Shown piece by piece: positions 57,024 to 64,000 of a DNA stretch of 64,000 nt. Both the position numbers and the translations under genes were made by a program. Source of the stretch: Manihot esculenta (lineage: Eukaryota > Streptophyta > Magnoliopsida > Malpighiales > Euphorbiaceae). The stretch spans positions 28,328,716 to 28,392,715 of the forward strand of contig NC_035176.2 in assembly GCF_001659605.2 (NCBI RefSeq). The letters are read 5' to 3'. The notes under the pieces were generated by a model. It ran no database searches, had not been told where the DNA came from, and was given only the letters and a program-made list of their open reading frames with translations. How positions within the stretch are numbered: position 1 is the first letter of the stretch; every line of letters begins with the position of its first letter.

Positions 57024-58152
57024 GGGAGATTTATAATTTAGTCATTAGATATTGCCATTATTAACAAGTCAGTCCCTGTATTTTTAGAAACCTATTAAAA
57101 CATTCTTATGTTTTCTTTCCGTTAACGAAATAGTCTTTCCGTACTCTTTTCCGTTAAAATTAGATAAAGGAGGAGTGAGAAAATTTTTAAAATCTAATTT
57201 TACCCTCAAATAAAATCCTTTATTTAGTTCTCAAATATTGTTATTATTAACAAGTTAATCCTTACATTTTCAAAAATCTATTAAAACGTCTTTATCATTT
57301 CTTTTCGCCAATAAAATAGTCCCTATATTTTCTCATATCTGTTAAAACGTCCTTATTGTTTCTTTCCATCAATGAAATAGTCATTTCTTATCGTTTTTTT
57401 CCGTCAACGAAATCGTCCCTCCCTATATTTTTAGAAATCTATTAAAACGTTCTTATCGTTTCTGTTTGTCAACAAAATAGTCCATATCTTTTCTCACATC
57501 TATTAAAATGTCCTTATCGTTTCTTTTTGTCAACGAAATAGTCTCTATCTTTTCTTTTCTCCTCCTCCTCCTCCTCTTCCAAATCCAAAAAAGAAGAAGA
57601 AGAAGAAGAAGAAGAAGGAGAAGGAGAAGGAGAAGAAGAAGAAGAGAAAGAAGGAAAAGAAGAAAAAAAAAAAGAAGAAAAAGAAGAAGGAGAAGAAGGA
57701 GAAGAAGGAGAAGAGAAAGAAGAAAAAGAAGAAGAAGAAGAAGAAAAAGAAGAAGAAGAAGGAGAAGAAGGAGAAGAAGGAGAAGAATAAGAAGAAGAAG
57801 AAGAAGAAAAAGAAGAAAAAGAAGAAGAATAAGAAGGAGGAGGAGAAGAAGGAGAAGAAGAAGAAGAAGAAGAAGGAGGAGAAGTAGAAGCAGAAGCAGG
57901 AGCAGAAGCAGAAGGAGAAGTAGAAGCAGAAGAAGGAGGAAGAATTGATGAAGAAGAAAATGAAGGAGGAGGAGGAGGAGAAAAATAATGGGGGTAATGT
58001 AGTCTTTTACTATATTTTTAACGGTAAAAATAGACGGAATGACTATTTTGTTGACGGAGAGAAAAGATAAGGACGTTTTAATAGATTTCTAAAAATACAG
58101 GGACTGATTTGTTAATAATGATAATACTTAGAGACTAAATTACAAATTTCCC
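57024..58152. mobile_element. Mutator-like non-autonomous transposon with GAA/GGA core
   Basis: Long terminal inverted repeats (about 130-150 bp) start GGGAGATTTATAATTTAGTC on the left and GGGAAATTTGTAATTTAGTC on the right (minus strand). Both continue into agtccctgtatttttagaaa. A perfect 9-bp duplication TAAAATTAA flanks it (57015-57023 and 58153-58161). Nine-bp duplications with long inverted repeats are the mark of MULEs. The left arm is expanded by about 60-bp tandem units (attaaaacg-ccttatcgtttctt). No transposase is present. Confidence 0.9.
57586..57985 (+). repeat. Purine-only GAA/GGA triplet tract, about 400 bp
   Basis: Almost uninterrupted (GAA)n, (GGA)n and (AAA/AGA) triplets; the few breaks are single T or C bases. 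A short CTCCTCCTCC tract lies just before it (57559-57580) and its complement ends it. The poly-Arg ORF here is an artefact of the repeat. Confidence 0.95.
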
Positions 58153-58161
58153 TAAAATTAA

Positions 58162-59640
58162 TAAACCTTTCAATGTCTGTATTTATTCCATAAAGAATTT
58201 TTTCATAAAAAAATATTTTAAAAATTTTTTTAATATATTTTATTTTTTTAAATTATAATTAAATAATAAAAAATAAATTATTTTTGAGAACATATATTTT
58301 ATATGTAAATGATTTTGTTTACAAAGCTTAAGCCGAATTAAGCTACCAAATAAAGAAGTTTCTAGAGTTAAAGTCAAGTAACTGAAACAAAACACAAATG
58401 GTGACCTTATATCTATAAGAAATTGGGTGATGTTAGATGAAGTGGCAATTTTTTTTAATTTTTCATTTTAAGTCACAAATTTTATAAAAATTTAATTAAA
58501 TTGATAATTTTTTAATAATTTTTTTAAATTGAGTATTCAACTATTTTTAATTTAAAATATTTTATTTTAAAAAATTTTAAATCTTATATAATTCTGTAAG
58601 AATTTGTTTAATTGTTTTTAAATGAATAATGTTAAATAAGGGAAAATGATTAAAATAAAATAAAGAAATAGTTTCCAGAAAACGTTTTTGCTAGGACTTA
58701 GAAAGTAGACTTGGAGTGGGTTGCTGTCTGGTGAATGGTAATGACACATACCAACTCGAATGGAAAATGACTTTTTTCTTTTTTTATAATTATTATTCAC
58801 AAATAACATTTCCATGCAAAGGGTCCCATTTAAATCCAACCGCACGATGTCTCAGCTACAGAATCGTGTGGTTGAAAAAGCAACTTTGTATATACAAATG
58901 CAACCCTTTTACTTGAGAAGAATCATCAATGCATGTAAATGAGTAGACTCTCAGAAATCAAATGTAAGAGGTAGACAAATCAAATAATAAATTCTCCTAA
59001 AAAGGAAAAATAAAATTATTGGATTCTTTCCCGCACTTACCATGTTTAAAATAATGCATGATTGGTCAAAAGTTAATATAATTTGACATCATACATGAAA
59101 ATTAATTCTTAATATCATTTTAAAGCAGAAAAGTTTATTTCATAAATATATTATTTATTTATTTTTTTTGAAAATATATTATTATTTACCTCAATGATTA
59201 TGATTAAAACAAGAAATCAAATCATGAACTTTTTTCTAAATCATTTAAATACATTATAAAAAAATTTATTTAATATATAAAATTCGAAAAATTGACATTT
59301 AATAAAACTTTTATATCAGAAATAAATAAATAAGTAAATAATCAAATATTTGTTTATTAATGGTAGCTAGCATGCTTGTCCATGTCCTAAAGTAGTCATG
59401 TTTTATTTTAGAATTGAACCAGACCTGAATCAAACTGCGGATCTGAACAGACCGATACTGGTGGTGCCTGTAATTGGCGTTTTGGTTTAAAGTTTCGGTC
59501 CGATTCAGAAACTGAACCAGTTGACCGGTCTGGTTCGGTGCCAGGTCTATCATAAAGGAAAACATGAGGACAAAATGGTAAATGGATAAAACTGTCGGCT
59601 TGGCCAACTCTGGTTAAATTAACCACGGTCTCAGGTTACA
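58162..59640. other. Intergenic DNA upstream of the NDL gene
   Basis: AT-rich up to about 59390. Then comes a balanced stretch (59401-59640) with inverted motifs gaaccagacc and ggtctggttc, just upstream of the gene. No ORF with family similarity is seen. Confidence 0.45.
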
Positions 59641-59865
59641 GCTCGGAGTACGGACCGCTCGTGAGTTCCTCTCTCTATGGCATAATGGAGCGTCGGTGAC
59701 TCGGAGCGAGTTAAGTGTGTTTTCTTTTTTTAATAAATTATTTTAAGAGAGAGAAAATTATTCACAGAAAGCGAGAGATTTTGATATTTAAACCGTGGAA
59801 GCCGAAAACCAATGCATTCTCCATTGAGAGAGAGAGGAGAAGCACAAAGAGAGAGAAAGAGGAAA

Positions 59866-62800
59866 ATGGTAGGTTCAAGCGATTTCGTCTCCGTTGACAT
59901 GGAGACTCTCTCTCTCGGTGGAAAGGTAACCTGCATTCTCAAATACAGATGTCTATATTACGCTAGATTCTGCATTTTTGCTTCCTTATAATGTTGGTTT
60001 CAGCAAAGCTGTTTGGTTCGTGAGAAAATGCGGGAAAACAAAATAATGAAACAATAAGGTTTCAAGTATCAATATATAATTTTTTAAATATGAGTTTTAT
60101 GGTTTGAATAACGTTGAAAATTCCCCCCCCCCTTTCCGTTTCTGTTTCCTCCTTTGACTAAGATTTTGGTTGGTTCTATTTTTGTGCGCAATTAAAGAGA
60201 AATTGAGTAAGATATTTGTTGCATTTTGTTATATTATCTATGTTTTTAATTGCTTACTTTGTAATTTGACTGGTTTTAATTTTAATATCATCTTATTTGC
60301 GATCATTGAATGGATTATACTCTAATGTTTGGTTCATTTACAAAGCTTTTTGGGAGGACGCATTTTCCCTTTTCCATATGAAATGCATACCATAAGGCAT
60401 GATAAGTTCTGGGTTCTGTGCTTCTTCAAATTTATTGGAAATTAGCAGTATTCGGATTTTTTTTTTAACAAACAAAAAAGATTATCCTATCTGATGCATG
60501 CTAATACTTGTTTTTAGTTTGTGGCTGTATATTTTTACTTAGCCGGCCGGCCCACTACAGTCCTTATTTTAATGGTAATACGGGTCAGCTTACATTCCAA
60601 AATTATGTTAATTGCTATAAAGGAATGTAACGTTTGAGTTAAAATCTACATTTTCCAATTCTGAAATGCTTATTTTCCTAAATGAGCAAAATTGATGAGG
60701 TATTTATGAGAAAAGAACAACTGCATATGCTTATATTCCTAAATTTACAGAGTATACTTGGTTTGGGTGGACCTCAAGTACTCCTTTCCTCAAAACAAGT
60801 GAATGATAACCAAAGGGAGATGCACCTTTACGATGGAAGAATTCTTTTTGTGAACTTAATTTCTATTTAAGCTAATAAGGAGCGGCTTTTGGGGTTCAAC
60901 TATCACTTATGAGAACCACCTTTATTCTCTTTTTTGAAGTGTTTAGTTAGTATTAACGTTATCGGAAATGTGCCTGCAGGAGTTCCCTATAAAAACTTCC
61001 CTTGGTTGTATATCTGTCTCTGTATATGGAGACCAGGACAAGCCAGCACTCATTACTTATCCTGATTTAGCTCTAAATCGTAAGTATGTGGAAAACAAAG
61101 AAATCAACTGGTTTAGCAATGTGGAAAAATTTCAAGATCCATATCCATGTTCCTTCATAATATTTGTTTTCTATAACAATACTTTTATATGAAATTTCTG
61201 TATGTACTTGTTTCATTGACTAATCAATGAGAGGAAAAGAAGCATTTAATATTGATTTTTTTTCAGCAGACTCTACTAATTAAGCTCTAACTTAACTTTT
61301 GTCTTTTTATGTTTTGAACAGATATATCCTGCTTTCAAGGATTATTCTTTTGTCCTGAAGCATGTTCTTTGCTCCTCCATAACTTTTGCATATACCATAT
61401 TAGTCCTCCTGGACATGAGGTTTGTAGATTGATGCTTTACTTCAAACTTGTATGATTTATTATTATTATTATTGTTTAACAGTCTGCACTGGTAATTATC
61501 ATCATCGTTGAGTGCTATGATTTTACTTTGTTTCTTATCTGGTACTTTTTTCAAGAACTATTGCAGTTAGGAGCTGCCACAAGTAGCCCTGATGATCCTG
61601 TTCTTACTGTTGATGATTTGGCAGACCAAATTGCTGAGATTCTCAACTATTTTGGGTAATAACATGATGCTAAGTTGATTGTTCTTCCAATACTGCGTCA
61701 TCATGTTATACCACAAACTTAAAACTTTTCCCTTCCAACTGTTGTTTGATTAGAGGTTTACTGTACAGCATCTATCTTATGCTTGAGACATATTCTTTGT
61801 TAATATTATCTTTCCTATGGTCAACTGTTTAGTGATGCTTCTGACTAGTTGTCTAAAATATATGTGACCAGAAAACACTAACAATACATTTAAAAGACCT
61901 TAAGCTGTCTATTTCTTTTGCAAATCATGTCATCAATACAATGATTGCTTGTTTATTTGCTTTTTTGGATAAGAATGAAAGAAATCAACTGATGTGTTCA
62001 TTTCATTTTTTTTTTGTCCTTTCCAGACTTGGGGCAGTTATGTGTATGGGTGTCACTGCTGGAGCTTACATTCTAACACTATTTGCTGTATGCTTCATTC
62101 CTTTCCATGATTTGCATGGATTGATTTCTATTGCTTCTAAATTTGTGTTCAATCCCTGGGATTTACTGGTCTTTTTTTTTAATGCTCTGCAACAGATGAA
62201 ATATAGGCAGCGTGTTCTTGGTTTGATACTTATTTCTCCCTTGTGCCAAGCACCCTCATGGACAGAATGGTTGTGCAATAAGGTCCTTACCTGCAACTTT
62301 TGTGGTATATTAAGGGTCAAGTAATCTCATTCTTACACACTATGATAAATTATTTGCAGGTAATCTGTAACTTACTATACTACTATGGCATGTGTGGAGT
62401 GGTGAAAGAGTTCTTGCTTAAGCGGTATTTCAGCAAGGTATTTGCATTGCTTCTAGTTTTTTCTGTAGATTGTGCCTCCAGAACTGAATTGTTTAAATAA
62501 CCGAGTTCTAATTGGTGATAGCAGGAAGCTCGTGGTAGTGCTCAAGTACCAGAATCAGATATTGTCCAGGTCTGCAGAAGAGTTAGCCCTTTGACATTAT
62601 GTGTTTGTTTATTTAGTTTCCCCCTCCAGTGATAAATGCTTCTAATCCAGAAAATGAAATCAAACTAGTAATCAGCAGTCAGTCTTTTTACTCCCCAATT
62701 TGATGGTGTGTCTCATTCCTTTTGTTAGCTGCTGGATGAAAGGCAGAGTTTGAATGTTTCGCGGTTCCTTGAAGCTTTAAATGGGTAAGTGCTGCTTTTG

Positions 62801-63453
62801 ATAACTTTTCTTCTCTCTGGTGACTCTTTACACATGTAAATAATGCAAATACAGGTGTGCCCGACTTGGATTTTTTCCATGACACGAGCCACTGTTCTAT
62901 GTCCACTTTACCTGCAAAGCGGTGCCACATGTTCAAAAAACAATATGAGCTTTGTGCTATGCTTTAGCTTTTTGATGTGATATTGTTATATTTTGTTGTC
63001 TTGCAGGAGACCAGACATTAGTGAAGGACTGAGAAAGCTACATTGTCGCTCCCTGATATTTGTTGGGGAGAACTCTCCATTTCACTCTGAGGCCCTTCAC
63101 ATGACATCAAAATTAGATAGAAGATACAGTGCCTTAGTCGAGGTATGTAATCTGATTTCAAAAATTTGTTTGCCTGAAGTTTTGAAACAGTGGACAAAGT
63201 TTTGTTTACTGGAGGGTACGGGGACCTACAGGTTCAGGCATGTGGATCCATGGTGACAGAGGAGCAGCCCCGTGCCATGTTAATACCTATGGAGTACTTT
63301 CTAATGGGATACGGTATGTACAAACCACCTAAATTAAGTGTGAGCCCAAGAAGTCCTTTGAGTCCATTGTGCATTTCCGCTGAGCTCCTATCACCAGAAA
63401 GCATGGGCTTGAAGTTGAAACCAATAAAAACACGAATACATGTGGACGTTTGA
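59866..63453 (+). CDS. NDL: SF21/NDL protein (NDRG family)
   Basis: A 347-aa member of the N-myc downregulated gene family: alpha/beta-hydrolase fold without hydrolase activity. In Arabidopsis NDL proteins partner the G-protein beta subunit; SF21 was first described in sunflower pollen. Exons: 59866-59925, 60980-61079, 61322-61419, 61567-61655, 62027-62087, 62196-62282, 62360-62437, 62525-62581, 62729-62784, 63007-63142, 63232-63453. All have GT-AG borders and consistent phase. Family blocks in order: [113 protein letters not shown] and a Ser/Pro-rich end. The nucleophile-elbow region has Gly-Val-Thr-Ala-Gly, so no catalytic Ser. Exon 8 was extended to include VCRR because relatives have that motif before LLDERQ. 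The 5' leader is GA-rich. Confidence 0.95.
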
Positions 63454-64000
63454 AAAATATGGATAGCTCATAGCTGGCAAGAGTGCTTTTTGTAATCTAT
63501 TTATTGTTATTTTCTTTGATTGGTTGGGGAAGAAAAACGTGGGTTGGACTGGTAGAAGATTGTAGATAGACTAAAAAGAAGGGGGAAAAAATTATAGGGG
63601 GAGATATTAGGAAGAAAGCAGAGATTGGCATTCTTTGATTTGTAATCATATGTGTAAGTTGAGGATGAGGAGGATTGAGTTAGTTGTAAATCCTTGAAAT
63701 AAATTTTCACAATTATAAGCAAATGATAATAATAGCGATAAATGGTGGACGTTGAGCTCGTGCTTTCTCAAGTTGGCTTCCACGTTAATTAATTTGATTC
63801 TCTATTCTTTGTTTGCAAGTTAAAATAAGCTGAACAAACAGTTTACTTATTATTATTAACCCAGGCTTGATATGGCGGAAAGTGAAATGTCCTTCTCTAT
63901 CTGAAATGGAAGCTATGTTGACGCTAAAATATTCGAATCATTGGTAGTCTTTGCCATTGGAAATTAAAAATTATTCGGTGGATTTTGTTTGATGGAAAAT
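63454..64000 (+). other. 3' untranslated region of the NDL gene and flank
   Basis: No ORF with similarity. A polyadenylation-type signal aaataaa lies at about 63697-63703, some 245 bp after the stop codon, in suitable T-rich context. Nothing further was recognised to the window end. Confidence 0.5.

Noticed and set aside
57508..57948. 146-codon ORF rich in arginine
   Set aside because: It is the reading of the GAA/GGA triplet tract inside the MULE. Codon content is set entirely by the repeat.
61941..62324. 127-codon ORF covering exons 5 and 6 of the NDL gene
   Set aside because: It reads through two introns. The conserved family sequence and GT-AG sites support the spliced model instead.
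62525..62569. Shorter exon 8 of the NDL gene ending at the first GT (62570)
   Set aside because: It also keeps frame, but it drops the VCRR residues that relatives have before LLDERQ; the later donor GTTAGC restores them.
63190..63231. Earlier acceptor for the last NDL exon
   Set aside because: An AG lies at 63189-63190, but only the acceptor at 63230-63231 gives the conserved [13 protein letters not shown] start.

Overview
This window is nuclear DNA from a flowering plant, almost certainly a dicot. The protein-coding genes have GT-AG introns. They encode a plant-type two-KH-domain protein pair, the mitochondrial complex I subunit NDUFS7, and an SF21/NDL (NDRG-family) protein. The intergenic DNA is very AT-rich and full of plant transposable elements. 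A Euphorbiaceae source (cassava or rubber tree type) is only a guess from the general look of the repeats.

Layout. (1) 1-17.5 kb is transposon territory. A decayed Ty3/gypsy element of the Tat lineage lies on the + strand: protease, RT, RNase H and integrase remnants at 3.7-6.96 kb, then about 79-bp tandem repeats. A younger chromovirus-type Ty3/gypsy element (minus strand, 7143-16368) has inserted into that tandem array, with a perfect 5-bp target duplication ATAAG. (2) 17.9-33.1 kb holds two tandem paralogous genes, both on the minus strand, each with six coding exons, two KH domains and a Pro/Gln/Gly/Tyr-rich tail (677 and 679 aa). Their large fifth introns share a 32-nt candidate cassette exon that would add an immediate stop codon. 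(3) 33.2-38.5 kb is intergenic. It contains a minisatellite whose unit lengths step by 21 bp (43/64/85), and an orphan CT-rich, leader-like stretch. (4) 38.8-47.2 kb is NDUFS7 (minus strand, two coding exons) with a 7.67-kb intron. That intron holds a nested stack: a short Ty1/copia-type LTR element without coding capacity, a Ty1/copia element inside it, a non-autonomous hAT element inside that, and an OVATE-like gene fragment inside the hAT. (5) 47.3-59.6 kb is AT-rich intergenic DNA with MITE, SINE, LTR and CACTA-like relics, a broken small membrane-protein ORF, and a Mutator-like element (9-bp target duplication) whose core is about 400 bp of GAA/GGA repeat. (6) 59.9-63.5 kb is an 11-exon SF21/NDL gene on the + strand.

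The host genes have no evident shared pathway: one complex I subunit, one pair of RNA/ssDNA-binding proteins, and one signalling-associated alpha/beta-hydrolase-fold protein. Exon boundaries were derived by hand from splice sites, reading frame and family knowledge. All three gene models close with correct phase and a single terminal stop. Transposon boundaries with target duplications (chromovirus, hAT, MULE) are firm; other repeat boundaries are approximate.
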